Assembly: GCF_019891175.1 (NCBI RefSeq) | Contig: NZ_CP072600.1 | Coordinates: 4,092,001 to 4,156,000, forward strand | Direction: 5' to 3' | DNA from: Leptothermofonsia sichuanensis E412 | Lineage (GTDB): Bacteria; Cyanobacteriota; Cyanobacteriia; Leptolyngbyales; Leptolyngbyaceae | DNA: 64,000 bases | Shown: positions 8,808 to 19,725 of the stretch, in pieces | Numbering within the stretch: position 1 is the stretch's first letter | Layout of the letters: each line of letters opens with the position of its first letter | Notes under the pieces: generated by a model | Database searches by the model: none | What the model saw: the letters and a program-made list of their open reading frames with translations, nothing else | What the model was told of the DNA's origin: nothing | Translations under genes and position numbers: made by a program

Positions 8808-10187
8808 ATGACAATCGGTCTACTTAAACACGCGCTTCATGTACTGCGGCAAGAGTCGTTCCACCGTGCTCCTAACCGGGTGAATCAGTGGTTCAAGTGG
8901 CTATCGCCTGGCTTGCTGGTCAAGCGATGGTTATTGTTAAGCGCCAGTGGCATGATGCTGACATTTCTGGGGCTTGCCATCTGGACAAAACGAACCCCTG
9001 TCTATCGTTTTATTCAGTTTGTTGGAGAAGCGCTACAAACCATTACCGATCTGCTACCCAGTTATGTGACAGGCCCCCTGGCGATCGCCGCTGGACTTCT
9101 ACTCGTCTGGTTGGGACAGACCCGCACGCTTGGCTCGATTACAGAAGTATTGATGCCAGATAAGGACGAAGAACTGGTGGACTTGTTGCTGACCCACCGC
9201 CGGCTGCATCGGGGACCCCGGATTGTGGTAATCGGTGGCGGCACGGGGCTATCCAATCTACTGCGGGGATTGAAGGAATACAGTGCAAACATCACCGCAA
9301 TTGTTACGGTTGCCGATGATGGTGGCTCATCCGGGCGGTTGCGGCGAGAGATTGGGGTATTACCGCCAGGGGATATCCGCAATTGTCTGGCAGCACTGGC
9401 AGATGAGGAGCGGCTCGTGACCGAACTGTTTCAGTACCGCTTTAAGGCAGGAGATGGACTGGTTGGGCATAGCTTTGGCAATCTGTTTCTGACGGCAATG
9501 AGCGAAGTGACTGGGGATTTAGAACAGGCGATCGCTGCCAGTTCCCAGGTGCTGGCGGTTCGAGGGCAGGTATTACCCGCCACCCTGAGTGATGTCTGTC
9601 TCTGGGCAGAGCTAACCGATGGCCGTCGCATTGAGGGCGAATCCAGCATTACGGAAGCAAAAGGAAGCATTGCCCGCATCGGCTGCACACCAGCCAATCC
9701 TCCAGCTTTACCAAAAGCCATCCGGGCAATCCAGGAGGCAGACTTTATCGTGATTGGTCCAGGCAGCCTCTACACCAGTATCATTCCCAACTTACTGGTG
9801 CCAGAGATTACCGAGGCGATCGCCCAGCGTAAAGTCCCCTGCATCTATGTCTGCAACATTATGACCCAGGAAGGTGAAACCCGGGGTTACAGTGTGGGGG
9901 ACCATATCCGGGCAATCGACCAGGCTTGTGGGCGTAAACTCTTTGAAGCCGTACTGGTGCAGAGAAAGGTTCCCTCAGCCAGAGCACTCATCCGCTATGC
10001 TCAGGAAAACTCGAACCCCGTTCCGCTGGATCGAGATACAGTCACCCGTCTCGGTCGCCGCGCCATCCTGGCAAACATCATGTATGAAGATGAACAAACG
10101 GGACTCATTCGCCACGACCCTATCGCCTTAGCCCGGGTGTTATTACGCTGGTATAGCCGGGTACAGGGGTTTGAGGTGAGTCGGTGA
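8808..10187 (+). CDS. YvcK/CofD-like protein (gluconeogenesis factor family), membrane-anchored
   Basis: A 459-residue protein. The first 120 residues have two transmembrane helices (about 38-60, [18 protein letters not shown]; about 82-105, [17 protein letters not shown]), then a YvcK domain from about 137: [72 protein letters not shown]. These are the nucleotide- and substrate-binding motifs of the YvcK branch of the CofD superfamily. In Bacillus YvcK binds UDP-sugars and affects gluconeogenesis and cell-wall growth. The membrane N-terminus is usual for cyanobacterial members. It is followed 211 bp on by hisG, with (A)TTCAAAA-type short repeats in the spacer near 10336-10368. Confidence 0.88.
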   Translation: MTIGLLKHALHVLRQESFHRAPNRVNQWFKWLSPGLLVKRWLLLSASGMMLTFLGLAIWTKRTPVYRFIQFVGEALQTITDLLPSYVTGPLAIAAGLLLVWLGQTRTLGSITEVLMPDKDEELVDLLLTHRRLHRGPRIVVIGGGTGLSNLLRGLKEYSANITAIVTVADDGGSSGRLRREIGVLPPGDIRNCLAALADEERLVTELFQYRFKAGDGLVGHSFGNLFLTAMSEVTGDLEQAIAASSQVLAVRGQVLPATLSDVCLWAELTDGRRIEGESSITEAKGSIARIGCTPANPPALPKAIRAIQEADFIVIGPGSLYTSIIPNLLVPEITEAIAQRKVPCIYVCNIMTQEGETRGYSVGDHIRAIDQACGRKLFEAVLVQRKVPSARALIRYAQENSNPVPLDRDTVTRLGRRAILANIMYEDEQTGLIRHDPIALARVLLRWYSRVQGFEVSR

Positions 10188-10398
10188 GAGAGGGGGATGG
10201 GGGTTTCAACCCACAATGCATATGGTGTAAATGGTGTAAGTAGAGATTAAAAACGAGTAGTTTTCCCCATCTCCTTATCCCTCTGCCAGTCCCTATACCT
10301 GCATATTTGCGTCTTCCCTTCTAATCTGTACTTGTATTCAAAATTCAAAGTATTCAAAACTCAAAACTTCTGACCCTCAACACCCACCCCCCTCCCCC

Positions 10399-11043
10399 AT
10401 GCTCACTGTCGCTCTCCCCAAAGGTGCCCTCTTGTCTGATAGCATTCGCCTGCTAAAGTCAATTGGGCTTGATTTCAGTGCCTTTCTAGACCCCTCTAAT
10501 CGTCTGTTGCAGATTACTGACCCGACGCATACTGCAAAAGCTCTATTGGTACGCAATCATGATGTTCCAGTGTATGTGGAGTATGGGCAGGCCCAACTGG
10601 GAATAGTGGGCTATGATGTATTGCGGGAAAAGTTACCACAGGTAGCACATCTGGCAGATTTGGGGTTTGGTAAGTGCCGCATGTCGGTCGCGGTAAAAAA
10701 GTCCAGCCCCTATCGTTCGGCATTGGAACTCCCCCTCCATGGGCGCGTCGCCTCTAAGTTTGTGCGCTGTGCCCGTGAATATTTCAACAGCCTCGATTTG
10801 CCAGTGGAGATTGTGCCCTTGTCTGGTTCCGTAGAGTTAGGACCCATCACGGGCATGTCGGAGGCGATCGTTGATCTGGTCGCAACCGGAACAACCCTGA
10901 GAGAAAACGGTTTGATTGAAACAGATGTGTTATTTGAAAGTACGGCTCGATTGATTGCCCATCCCCTCAGCTATCGGCTGAACACGGATGAAATGCAGGA
11001 ATGGATTGAAAAAATTCGGGCAACGACGGAAGTCCTAGTTTAG
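10399..11043 (+). CDS. hisG: ATP phosphoribosyltransferase catalytic subunit, short form
   Basis: First enzyme of histidine biosynthesis: it condenses ATP with PRPP to phosphoribosyl-ATP. The protein is 214 residues, with [11 protein letters not shown] at the start, [25 protein letters not shown], and the PRPP-binding loop near [18 protein letters not shown]. It ends soon after and lacks the C-terminal regulatory domain of long HisG, so it is the short form that needs HisZ, which is not in this window. The start ATG at 10399 is directly preceded by C-rich sequence with no clear ribosome binding site. Its 3' end overlaps a small minus-strand frame by 4 bp. Confidence 0.95.
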   Translation: MLTVALPKGALLSDSIRLLKSIGLDFSAFLDPSNRLLQITDPTHTAKALLVRNHDVPVYVEYGQAQLGIVGYDVLREKLPQVAHLADLGFGKCRMSVAVKKSSPYRSALELPLHGRVASKFVRCAREYFNSLDLPVEIVPLSGSVELGPITGMSEAIVDLVATGTTLRENGLIETDVLFESTARLIAHPLSYRLNTDEMQEWIEKIRATTEVLV

Positions 11044-11210
11044 AAGGTGGAGGAATGCAGGGTTGCGATCGCAGGAGCATCCACCCCTCCCGGATCAAAC
11101 ACAAATTCGCTGTAGTCAGCCAAATTATCAAGTCCAACGATGGTCAACAGAATTTCTGTTGTCAGCCAGATGATGGTCTTGATTAAAGCCATTTTCCAGG
11201 AACCTTTCAT
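11040..11210 (-). CDS. Small hypothetical protein, 56 residues, convergent with hisG
   Basis: The ATG at 11208-11210 is preceded at good spacing by AGAGGTGA, a strong ribosome binding site. An alternative in-frame ATG lies at 11190-11192. The product begins [14 protein letters not shown] and continues [20 protein letters not shown] then EFVFDPGG, with one hydrophobic N-terminal stretch (about 8-24) that could be a membrane anchor. Its stop overlaps the last bases of hisG on the other strand. The sequence looks protein-like and may belong to a conserved small cyanobacterial family, but I cannot name it. Confidence 0.5.
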   Translation of the reverse strand: MKGSWKMALIKTIIWLTTEILLTIVGLDNLADYSEFVFDPGGVDAPAIATLHSSTF

Positions 11211-11564
11211 TGGAGTCACCTCTTGCCAGAAGTTGGGGGCTGGTCAAGTGGGGATTCACCCGCTTAAAGAATTCTTCAGAGGGAGGCGGAGGAGTTGCGC
11301 TGCATATTACAAATGTTTACAGGGAAAGGGGGAGGGGGCAGGAGCTTACTTTGTGCCCTTTGTGCCTTTGTGGTGAGCTTTACATGATTACATCCTCAAT
11401 CCTAAAAACTAATAACCAGCCCCTTGCTATAAGGTTGAGCAGAACTTGATTCTGTTTAAGTTAGGAAATGGTTATAGCCCTTTTCGGGTGTGAGCTACAG
11501 TGGGGTGCTCCGCACCCTCGCTGTGCCCGACACTCCCGTACTTCACCCAATTGAGAAACACTAT
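11211..11564. other. Spacer of about 350 bp upstream of the channel gene
   Basis: It holds a dispersed TTTGTG-rich repeat at 11347-11385 (second copy at 30979-31014) and a palindromic dispersed element at 11473-11566 (second copy at 58662-58756). The stretch 11211-11346 is G-rich and shows no gene. The promoter of the channel gene must lie in or beside the palindromic element. Confidence 0.6.
11347..11385 (+). repeat. Dispersed TTTGTG-rich repeat, copy 1
   Basis: TTTGTGCCCTTTGTGCCTTT followed by GTGGTGAGCTTTACA. The reverse complement of 30979-31014 is nearly the same, differing at a few positions. Both copies lie in spacers upstream of membrane protein genes. No function is known to me. Confidence 0.7.
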
Positions 11565-11566
11565 AT
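11473..11566. repeat. MITE-like palindromic repeat, copy 1, touching the channel start codon
   Basis: About 94 bp with degenerate inverted ends (TATAGCCC and ACACTATA) and a central hairpin GGTGCTCCGCACC. A related copy lies at 58662-58756: both share the GCCC(C/T)TTTC left end, TACAGTG, the GGTGC core and CAATTGAGAAAC.CTATAT right end. The right end runs into the ATG at 11565. TA-flanked ends of this sort suggest a non-autonomous IS630/mariner-type element, which is an inference. Confidence 0.7.
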
Positions 11567-13169
11567 GAGACGTGGTGGATGCAGTCGAATCTGGCTAAAC
11601 GTTTTGCGGATGCTCGGAATTGGCATCTTTCTGATGGTGAAAATCTGGCTAAGTCCGGTGGCAGCCCAGGTTCCAGCCCAGGCAGATGTGGTGTTAGACG
11701 GGCAACAAATTTTTCAGCTCAGCCGCTCAGAACAGTTTACAGCCCAGGAACGGGCTGACTTGATTAACCTGCAGTTGAGAGAGGCTGTGCAATCTAACCA
11801 ACCAATTCAAATCAGGACTGAACAGCGCAATAACCAGCCCACTATCCTGTTGAATGGTCGGCATCTGCTAACCGTAACTCAATTGGACGTAGTTCCACCA
11901 GCCTCCGCCGCTGAACAGGCGGAAGTTTGGGCAAAACAATTGCAAACAGCCCTGCAAAATGCCCAGACTGAGCGCAGCCCAGACTATTTTCGGCGTGCGG
12001 TTGTCCAGGCAGTGGGCGTTTTGCTGGTGGCGATCGCCCTGTTCTGGGGCATGGGATGGCTGACCCGCTGGTTCTCTGAAGTGGTTCAACGCCGATTGCC
12101 TGCTCAAGCGTCACCTGTGTCAGAGTCCTCTACCGGTATAGAAGCACTATCTAAACTGGTTCTGGTAGTTGCCAGAGTGATTTTGGGAATCGCGACTATT
12201 CTCTATATTGCCAACCTGTTTCCCCTCACCCGGCGCTGGAGTTACCAGATCACATCGGTCCTGCTAACAACCTTTACGGCACCCATTCTTACCCTGGATC
12301 GGGCCAGCTATTCCTTCTGGGATCTATTGATTCTGGCAGCATTGCTGTTTAGCTTAGTCGTCTTTGTCAGAATCCTGACGGACTTCTTCAAACTGCGTGT
12401 GTTGAGTGCCGCTGGAATCAATCGGGGAGCACAGGAGGCGATCGCGACCCTGATCAAATACACACTGATGACCCTGGGCGTGTTAATTCTGTTGCAAATT
12501 TGGGGACTCAACATCAGCTCTCTGGCAATCCTGGCAAGTGCCCTGGGTATTGGTATCGGTTTTGGCATGCAGGATATTGCTAAAAACTTTGTGAGTGGTT
12601 TAGTCCTGGTTTTTGAACGGCCCATTCAGGTGGGTGACTTTGTTCAGGTGGGTGATTTGCATGGTACGGTAGAACGCCTGGGTGCCCGCAGTACAGAAAT
12701 TAGAACCCTGGATCAGGTCTCCATCATCGTGCCCAACTCTCGCTTCTTACAGCAAGAGGTAATCAACTGGAGTCATGGCAATCCGATCTCGCGCCTGCAT
12801 CTGCCGGTAGGGGTTTCCTATAGTGCCAATCCAGAAAAAGTTCGAACCACGTTAATCGAAGCTGCCAGCAGTCATCCCAGTGTGCTGCAAAATCCGTCTC
12901 CCCAGGTATTCTTTAAGGGCTTTGGAGATAATGCACTGAATTTTGAACTGCTGATCTGGATTGCAGAACCGAACCGCCAGTTTGTGATCAGTAGTGACGT
13001 CTACTTTCTGGTCTATGCAGCACTGCACCAGCAACAGATCGAAATCCCTTTCCCACAACGGGATTTGCACATCCGCTCTGGCTCGCTCCGACTTCCACTG
13101 GAAGTGGAATCGGCTCTGATCCAGTTATCAGAAACCCTGCCAATACCACCATCACCAGACTCAAAATAG
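11565..13169 (+). CDS. MscS-family mechanosensitive ion channel
   Basis: The ATG at 11565 (MRRGGCSRIWLN) is chosen because the upstream 25 codons come from a dispersed repeat. The product has 534 residues: an N-terminal signal or anchor helix (about 10-30) ending in PVAAQ, a soluble region, a helix near 145-165, and further helices near 200-225, 245-265 and 310-345. It then has the MscS pore helix with ALGIGIGFGMQDIAKNFVSG (about 330-350), the beta domain VGDFVQVGDLHGTVERLGARSTEIRT, and the alpha/beta cytoplasmic domain. MscS channels release solutes on hypo-osmotic shock. The extra N-terminal soluble domain is common in cyanobacterial members. The gene is followed by the signalling cluster 210 bp on. 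Confidence 0.9.
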   Translation: MRRGGCSRIWLNVLRMLGIGIFLMVKIWLSPVAAQVPAQADVVLDGQQIFQLSRSEQFTAQERADLINLQLREAVQSNQPIQIRTEQRNNQPTILLNGRHLLTVTQLDVVPPASAAEQAEVWAKQLQTALQNAQTERSPDYFRRAVVQAVGVLLVAIALFWGMGWLTRWFSEVVQRRLPAQASPVSESSTGIEALSKLVLVVARVILGIATILYIANLFPLTRRWSYQITSVLLTTFTAPILTLDRASYSFWDLLILAALLFSLVVFVRILTDFFKLRVLSAAGINRGAQEAIATLIKYTLMTLGVLILLQIWGLNISSLAILASALGIGIGFGMQDIAKNFVSGLVLVFERPIQVGDFVQVGDLHGTVERLGARSTEIRTLDQVSIIVPNSRFLQQEVINWSHGNPISRLHLPVGVSYSANPEKVRTTLIEAASSHPSVLQNPSPQVFFKGFGDNALNFELLIWIAEPNRQFVISSDVYFLVYAALHQQQIEIPFPQRDLHIRSGSLRLPLEVESALIQLSETLPIPPSPDSK

Positions 13170-13379
13170 TGGGAGAAAGGAGGCGTCAACCCGTCGCCTG
13201 TGCCGACTCCGGAGTTTTTCCGTAAATTTGCCGAATCTTCATGTCATTCAGACTTCAATTTCATCGTTGGTGAACAATTCTGAAGTGATAATACGGAACA
13301 TTTTGGGAACTCTAACCTCAGTACTCCACTGTTAAAGGAAATCTACGTTCAATCGCTTCTTAACAACCGAGGCTACCCC

Positions 13380-16300
13380 ATGAAAAGAAACGCACTGAAG
13401 TATCTTACTGGACGAGAAATCCTGGTCGGTTTATTTCTTGTCTTTACAGTGCCGTTCATAGTGGTTGTGAATCGGTTGGTTGCTGAAATTGACAGCAGCA
13501 TTGAATTTGCCGAAAAAGAACGGATTGGTTTACAGTTCAACAACTCCCTCCGCCATCTGCTGGAAGGTCTGACCCACCATCAGCACCTTGCCCTGACGGC
13601 TCAAAGTAATCCCTCTGTGAAACCACAACTTGTGCACACGCAGGCTGAAATTGAGCAGGCGATCGCCATCACGGACAGACTGGAGCAGGATTTACGGGCA
13701 AAACTGCAAACCCACGCCCTCTGGAGTAATCTGGTAATCCAGTGGAAGCGGCTCAAGCAAGGGTTACCAGACTTTCAAAAGGAAACGACCCTGCAACTCC
13801 ATTCAATGCTGGTTCACCAACTGCTGGATCTAACAGCTCACGTGGGTAACACCTCGAACCTGATTCTGGATCCTAATCTGGATTCCTATTATTTGATGGA
13901 TGCCATCGTCAATCGCCTACCGGAGACAATCAAAAGTTCTGTGCAGGCACGAGAAATTGGTGAACAGGCCCTCCTCAATGGTTCTATGACGCTTGATGAG
14001 CGTGTGCAGCTCATTGGTTTGTCGAATGCACTGGATTCCTCTCTAAAACTGCTCGCCCGCGGGCAGGAAGTCGTCTCTGATTTCAACCCTAGCTTGAAAC
14101 CTGAACTGGCATCTGCTTACCAGCAGACAAACGCCAGCAGTAAAACCCTGGCTCAACTCATTCGTCAGGTCGGCAGTCAAACCAGATCAGTCAAACCCGG
14201 CAAAGTGGTGGCGTTAGCCGATCAGGCGATCGCTGACCAGTTCCAACTCTATGACACAGCCGCCCCCATCCTGGATCGGTTGTTCCAGATCCGGATTAAC
14301 CAGTTTGCCCGGAGAAAAAAGCAAGTACAGTTATTTGGCTTGATGGTTGTGTTAGCTGTATTTGCGATCTTTGTGGCTTTTGTCCGCAGTCTGAATCAGC
14401 GCCGACGGGTAGATCAGCGACTTCGTATCCAGTATGCAACTGCCCGCACTCTGGCGGAGGCCAGCAGCCTCCAGGAAGCGGCTCCCTCTATCCTCCAGGA
14501 AATCTGCGAAAATCTGAAGTGGGATCTGGGCAACCTCTGGCTGGTTAACCCCCATACCAATTGTCTGGAGTTTGTTCAAAGCTGGAGTCACCATCCAACC
14601 AGAACCTCAGAATTTGAAACCGAAAGTCAGCGCCTCACCTTTGCTCCTGGTGTGGGTATGAGTGGGCAGGTCTGGAGCACAGGTCAACCCATCTGGATTG
14701 CGGAGGTTACCAAAGACAATCGTTTTCTCCACAGAGAACTGGCCGTCCGCTCCGGGTTACGATCTGCTTTCGGGTTCCCGATTCGGACAGGCGATCAGGT
14801 CGTGGGGGTGATGTCATTCTTCAGTCAAAAGATCCTTAAACCGGATGCTGCCCTGATCCAGATGATGACCACAACAGGTGACCAGATTGGGCAATTCATC
14901 AAACGCCAGCAAACAGAGACAGCTTTACGAGAACAGGAAGAACTCCTGCGCGTCGCCCTGATGGCCGCCAAGATGGGGGCCTGGGAGTGGAACATTGTTA
15001 CGGGCGAAGAAAAATGGTCCCGGGAAGTGGCGGCGGTGTTTGGGGTGGATCCCGATGCCTGCCCCCCCCGCTATCAGGAATTTTTGCAGCTTGTCCACCC
15101 GGAAGACCGCAAGGCCCTTGAGCAACAACAAGCTCGTACCCTGGAACAGGATTCTGAGTATAACGCCGAGTATCGAATTATCTGGAGCGATGGCAGCATC
15201 CACTGGGTCAACAGTCGGGGGAATGTGGCACGAGATGCCAGCGGCAAGCCAATTCTGCTCAGTGGTGTAACGATGGACATTACCGAACGCAAACGGGCTG
15301 AGCTTGCCCTACAAGAGGCAGAGGAAAAATACCGCAGCATTTTTGAAAACGCTGCGGATGGAATCTTTCAGACTACTCCAGAAGGCAGGTACATCAGCGC
15401 CAACCCTGCTCTTTCAAAAATCTATGGCTATGACTCGCCTGAAGATTTGATGGCGCACCTGTCTAATCAAATTGAGCATCACCTTTACGTCGATCCGGAG
15501 CGCCGCGCCCAGTTCATTTACCTGATGGCAGAATATGGTGCGGTGAATAACTTTGAATCCCAGGTTTATCGTCGGGATGGCAGCATAATCTGGATCTCAG
15601 AGAATGCCCGTGTTGTTCGAGACAGCGAAGGTAACCTGCTCTATTACGAAGGCTTTGTTAAAGATATCACTGAACGGAAGCAAGCTGCCGAAGAACTGTT
15701 TAAGGCAAAGGAATCTGCCGAAGCGGCCAGCCGCGCCAAGAGCCAGTTTCTTGCCAACATGAGCCACGAACTCCGAACCCCACTCAATGCCATTATTGGC
15801 TACAGCGAAATGCTCCAGGAAGATGCCCTGGATATGGGCTATGAAGATATTATTCCAGATCTGGAAAAAATTCATGGAGCAGGCAAACATCTGCTGGGCT
15901 TAATCAATGACATCCTCGATATTTCCAAAATTGAAGCCGGTAAGATGGATCTCTACCTGGAAACTTTCCACGTTTCCGATGTGATCGATGAAGTCAGGGC
16001 AACTATCCAGCCCCTGATTGAGAAAAACGGTAACACTCTGATTATTCGGTGTGCAGATGACCTGGATACCATGCACGCTGACCTGACTAAAGTCCGCCAG
16101 ACCCTGCTGAATTTGCTCAGCAATGCCAGTAAGTTTACGGAGCACGGAACGATTACCTTAACGGTTGCAAAAGAGAGAATAGAGGACGAAGGACCAGAGG
16201 CTGGGGGGCGCAACGGAGCAACCGACTCTCCGTTTTCGACACCCGCCATCACATTCACGGTCGCTGACACGGGCATCGGTATGTCCCAGGAGCAGATGGC

Positions 16301-17339
16301 CAAATTATTTCAGGCGTTTACCCAGGCAGATGCCTCCACGACCCGAAAATATGGTGGCTCCGGGCTAGGGTTGGCAATCAGCCGCCGTTTCTGCCAGATG
16401 ATGGGTGGTGACATCACGGTAAAAAGTGAGCCGGGCAAAGGTTCGACCTTTACGGTCTATTTGCCGGTCAGGGTAGGCAATCCCCAGCCTGAAACGTCCC
16501 CAGATTCGGCCTTAACGTCGCCCAGGTCATCTGCGATCGCTCCCGCCAAAGGCATTACCGTGCTGGTCATTGATGATGAACCCACAGTGCGTGACCTGTT
16601 AGTGCGTTACCTGAGCAAAGAGGGGTTTCAGGTAGAAACCGCGCCCAATGGACAGGAAGGGCTGCACCTTGCCCGAAAAATCCATCCCGATGCCATCACC
16701 CTGGATGTGATGATGCCGATGATGGATGGCTGGACGGTGCTCTCAAGCCTGAAAGCAGACTCCGATCTGGCAGACATTCCAGTGATTGTTCTGACTATTG
16801 TGGATAATAAAAATCTGGGCTTTGCCCTGGGAGCCGCCGACTATCTGACCAAGCCAATTGACTATAAACGGCTGGCAATTGTTCTGGAGCGCTACCAGCC
16901 CAACCGTCCGGCGGCAGAACCGTCACCGGTGGGACAGGTACTTATTACGGAAGACGACCCCACCACACGGGAAATGTTCCATCGCATCCTGGCGAAAGAA
17001 GGTTGGGCGATCGCCGAAGCTGAAAATGGGCGGGTTGCCCTGGAACAGGTTGCTGAAGTCAAACCTGATTTGATCTTGCTGGATCTGATGATGCCAGAAA
17101 TGGATGGCTTTCAATTTATTCGGGAACTGCGTAATCAACCAGACTGGCGACAAATTCCTGTCGTAGTTGTCACCGCAATGGATTTGACCCCAGCCGATCG
17201 CCTCCAGCTCAATGGCTATGTTGAGCGCATTCTGGAAAAAGGAGCTTACACCCGGGAGGAATTGCTGGGAGAAGTGCGTGACCTTGTCCATACCTGTATT
17301 CGTCAGCGCCCCAGATCAGGAGAGGAAACCAATGGCTAA
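13380..17339 (+). CDS. Hybrid sensor histidine kinase (GAF, two PAS, HisKA, HATPase, two receivers)
   Basis: A 1319-residue sensor. Two membrane helices (about 12-33 and 317-338) enclose a helical extracytoplasmic region of about 280 residues. GAF follows at about 350-510, PAS/PAC at about 520-640 and 645-765, then HisKA with the phospho-acceptor His near 796 ([18 protein letters not shown]). HATPase is at about 900-1035 (N box [10 protein letters not shown] boxes DTGIGM and GGSGLGLAI). Two receivers follow: about 1058-1175 ([19 protein letters not shown]) and 1183-1305 ([21 protein letters not shown]). It opens a run of five signalling genes and overlaps the next start by 8 bp, so they are cotranscribed and probably translationally coupled. 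The signal is unknown. The loop before the first G box carries an extra, poorly conserved insert (encoded near 16165-16255). Confidence 0.93.
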   Translation: MKRNALKYLTGREILVGLFLVFTVPFIVVVNRLVAEIDSSIEFAEKERIGLQFNNSLRHLLEGLTHHQHLALTAQSNPSVKPQLVHTQAEIEQAIAITDRLEQDLRAKLQTHALWSNLVIQWKRLKQGLPDFQKETTLQLHSMLVHQLLDLTAHVGNTSNLILDPNLDSYYLMDAIVNRLPETIKSSVQAREIGEQALLNGSMTLDERVQLIGLSNALDSSLKLLARGQEVVSDFNPSLKPELASAYQQTNASSKTLAQLIRQVGSQTRSVKPGKVVALADQAIADQFQLYDTAAPILDRLFQIRINQFARRKKQVQLFGLMVVLAVFAIFVAFVRSLNQRRRVDQRLRIQYATARTLAEASSLQEAAPSILQEICENLKWDLGNLWLVNPHTNCLEFVQSWSHHPTRTSEFETESQRLTFAPGVGMSGQVWSTGQPIWIAEVTKDNRFLHRELAVRSGLRSAFGFPIRTGDQVVGVMSFFSQKILKPDAALIQMMTTTGDQIGQFIKRQQTETALREQEELLRVALMAAKMGAWEWNIVTGEEKWSREVAAVFGVDPDACPPRYQEFLQLVHPEDRKALEQQQARTLEQDSEYNAEYRIIWSDGSIHWVNSRGNVARDASGKPILLSGVTMDITERKRAELALQEAEEKYRSIFENAADGIFQTTPEGRYISANPALSKIYGYDSPEDLMAHLSNQIEHHLYVDPERRAQFIYLMAEYGAVNNFESQVYRRDGSIIWISENARVVRDSEGNLLYYEGFVKDITERKQAAEELFKAKESAEAASRAKSQFLANMSHELRTPLNAIIGYSEMLQEDALDMGYEDIIPDLEKIHGAGKHLLGLINDILDISKIEAGKMDLYLETFHVSDVIDEVRATIQPLIEKNGNTLIIRCADDLDTMHADLTKVRQTLLNLLSNASKFTEHGTITLTVAKERIEDEGPEAGGRNGATDSPFSTPAITFTVADTGIGMSQEQMAKLFQAFTQADASTTRKYGGSGLGLAISRRFCQMMGGDITVKSEPGKGSTFTVYLPVRVGNPQPETSPDSALTSPRSSAIAPAKGITVLVIDDEPTVRDLLVRYLSKEGFQVETAPNGQEGLHLARKIHPDAITLDVMMPMMDGWTVLSSLKADSDLADIPVIVLTIVDNKNLGFALGAADYLTKPIDYKRLAIVLERYQPNRPAAEPSPVGQVLITEDDPTTREMFHRILAKEGWAIAEAENGRVALEQVAEVKPDLILLDLMMPEMDGFQFIRELRNQPDWRQIPVVVVTAMDLTPADRLQLNGYVERILEKGAYTREELLGEVRDLVHTCIRQRPRSGEETNG

Positions 17340-17709
17340 AATTCTGCTAGTAGAAGATAACGAAATGAACCGGGACATGCTCTCCCGTCGCCTGGAACGA
17401 AAAGGGCATCAGATTTTAATTGCAATTGATGGCGAACAGGGCGTGAGCATGGCCTGCTCAGAGTCACCGGACCTGATTTTGATGGACATGAGCCTGCCAG
17501 TGCTGGATGGTTGGGAAGCCACGCGCCAGCTAAAAGCCTTACCCCAAACCCAGTCCATTCCAATTATTGCGCTGACGGCCCACGCGATGGCGGGCGATCG
17601 CGACAAGTGCATCCAGGCAGGCTGTGACGACTATGACACCAAACCCGTCGAGTTCCCCCGGCTAATGGGCAAAATCCAGGCATTCCTGAGTAAGGAGGTA
17701 GGGTCGTGA
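17332..17709 (+). CDS. Single-domain response regulator (CheY/DivK-like)
   Basis: A stand-alone receiver of 125 residues from the ATG at 17332 ([20 protein letters not shown]). All key residues are present: the acidic pair ED in LLVEDN, phospho-acceptor Asp in [15 protein letters not shown], Thr in IALTAHAM and Lys in YDTKPVEF. There is no output domain. The start overlaps the upstream kinase by 8 bp, and the stop overlaps the downstream GTG by 4 bp (GTGA). The position between two hybrid kinases suggests it shuttles phosphate between them or to another partner (inference). Confidence 0.93.
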   Translation: MAKILLVEDNEMNRDMLSRRLERKGHQILIAIDGEQGVSMACSESPDLILMDMSLPVLDGWEATRQLKALPQTQSIPIIALTAHAMAGDRDKCIQAGCDDYDTKPVEFPRLMGKIQAFLSKEVGS

Positions 17710-19694
17710 CCGATCTACTCCATGTGCTGGTTGTCGATGATGACGAACCTACCCGCATCTACTTATCCCGCCAACTGCGCCAGTTTAATTTGCATGTGAC
17801 AGCGGTTGAAACGGGCAGAGAAGCCATTCACTGGATTCAACGCCAGCCCTTCGACCTGATCCTGCTCGACATCCTGATGCCAGGAATGGATGGGTTTCAG
17901 ACCCTGAAATTGCTCAAAGCAGATCCAGCCCTCAGTCCTATCCCAGTCATTGTGGTCTCTGGACTGGATGACCTGGACAGTTTGATTCGTTGTATCGAAT
18001 TGGGGGCAGAGGACTATCTGTTTAAGCCGCTCAACCCGGTTCTGTTAAAAGCCCGTATCAATGCTTGCCTGGAACGCAAACATCTGCGCGACCAGGAGAA
18101 GGCATACCTTGAGCAATTACAGATGGAAAAAGCTGATGCTGAGAGAGCGAACCGGGCAAAAAGCATCTTTCTGGCAAATATGAGCCATGAATTGCGCACG
18201 CCTCTGAACGCCATCATCGGCTACAGTGAAATACTTCTAGAAGACATTCAAGAACTGGACCCTGGGCTGATTCCCGACCTCGACAAAATCCATTCTTCCA
18301 GTAAGCATCTACTTGCCCTGATTAATGACATCCTGGATATTTCCAAGATTGAAGCCGGCAAGATGGATCTCTATCTTGAAAACTTTGATATTGCCCCCTT
18401 GATTGAAGAAATAGTGAAAACAACCCGGCCCTGGGTTGAGAAAAACGGCAATACACTCAGGGTTGACTACCCCAAAGACCTGGGTTATATGCACACTGAC
18501 CTGGGTAAAGTCAGGCAAATCCTCCTTAATTTGTTAAGCAACGCCAGCAAGTTTACTGAAAAGGGAGTCATCAGTTTAACCGTTGAGAAACGGTGGGTTG
18601 GTGGGGAAACGGATGTGATCTTCACCATTTCTGACACCGGCATTGGCATTCACCCGGATTTACAGGCAACTATTTTTGAAGTATTTAACCAGGGTGATAA
18701 TTCTTCAACCCGAAAATATAGTGGCACCGGGTTAGGGCTGGCCCTCAGCCAGCGGTTTTGTCATATGCTGGGAGGAACGATTTCAGTAGAAAGTACCCCC
18801 GGAGAGGGAGCGGTTTTTACCGTTTCACTCCCCGTGGATGTGATTGACCATCAAGTCTCGACAGTCTTTGCCTCAACCACACCTGCGTCCCATGCTTCAG
18901 AGGTGCCACCTCAACCAGAAGTCTTTACGTCGTCACCGGACAGTGGCTTGATTCTGGTGATTGATGACGATCGCACCGTGCGTGATTTGATGGTCAAAAC
19001 TCTAAATCAGGAAGGATTTCGAGTCGTAACCACCTGGTCTGGTGAAGAAGGACGCCGGCTGGCACGGGAACTCCGTCCCTGCCTGATTCTGCTCGATCTG
19101 ATGCTGCCAGAGGATAATAGCTGGGCAATTCTGTCGGCGCTTAAGGCAGATCCTGGACTGGCAGAAATTCCAGTGATTATGATGGCGATCGCCAGAGATC
19201 AGCGTGCCGGATTCACCCTCGGCATCTCTGACTATTTAATGAAACCGGCTGACTTCAAACGCATTACCCTGCTACTGCACCACTGCCGCAACCAGATTGC
19301 CGCTGGCACTATTCTGCTGGTTCAGGAAGACACCACTACCCGTCAGGTAATCCAGCGTTTACTGGAGAAAGAGGGCTGGACCCTTGCGATCGCGGATAAC
19401 ACCCACCTTGCTCTGGAATTAGTTCATCAGGTTCAACCTGACCTGGTGCTCCTGGATCTAATGCCGCCGGATATGAAAGGCTTAGAATTCATTGCCCATC
19501 TTCGCCAGCATCCCCATTTTCATGCGCTCCCGATTGTAGTGGCTACTGCCCAGGAGCCTGCCAGCGATCACTATCTATGGCTCAACCGTTACGTTGAAAC
19601 CTTGTTGCAGCAGGAAGAATACAGTTGCGAGAAGCTGTTAATCGAGGTGCGTAAGTTAGTCACTACTTGCGCCCAGTCAAGGGTCTGCGTCTAA
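17706..19694 (+). CDS. Cytoplasmic hybrid kinase REC-HisKA-HATPase-REC-REC with degenerate receivers
   Basis: A 662-residue protein without membrane helices; GTG start at 17706. The N-terminal receiver (1-120, [25 protein letters not shown]) leads through a coiled linker ([13 protein letters not shown]) to HisKA, with His near 161 ([18 protein letters not shown]), and HATPase (about 265-380). Two more receivers follow. In the middle one the switch Thr is Ala (MMAIARD); in the last the conserved Lys of the sister proteins (EKGAY) is Gln (QQEEY). The last two may therefore be poor phosphate acceptors and act as binding domains. Because its input is a receiver, this kinase is likely controlled by an upstream kinase, perhaps the neighbour at 13380. 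The N-terminal receiver and linker closely match those of the cyclase at 22549. Confidence 0.92.
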   Translation: MTDLLHVLVVDDDEPTRIYLSRQLRQFNLHVTAVETGREAIHWIQRQPFDLILLDILMPGMDGFQTLKLLKADPALSPIPVIVVSGLDDLDSLIRCIELGAEDYLFKPLNPVLLKARINACLERKHLRDQEKAYLEQLQMEKADAERANRAKSIFLANMSHELRTPLNAIIGYSEILLEDIQELDPGLIPDLDKIHSSSKHLLALINDILDISKIEAGKMDLYLENFDIAPLIEEIVKTTRPWVEKNGNTLRVDYPKDLGYMHTDLGKVRQILLNLLSNASKFTEKGVISLTVEKRWVGGETDVIFTISDTGIGIHPDLQATIFEVFNQGDNSSTRKYSGTGLGLALSQRFCHMLGGTISVESTPGEGAVFTVSLPVDVIDHQVSTVFASTTPASHASEVPPQPEVFTSSPDSGLILVIDDDRTVRDLMVKTLNQEGFRVVTTWSGEEGRRLARELRPCLILLDLMLPEDNSWAILSALKADPGLAEIPVIMMAIARDQRAGFTLGISDYLMKPADFKRITLLLHHCRNQIAAGTILLVQEDTTTRQVIQRLLEKEGWTLAIADNTHLALELVHQVQPDLVLLDLMPPDMKGLEFIAHLRQHPHFHALPIVVATAQEPASDHYLWLNRYVETLLQQEEYSCEKLLIEVRKLVTTCAQSRVCV

Positions 19695-19725
19695 CCATGC
19701 CCAACCAACCAGAAGTTGTCTTGCC

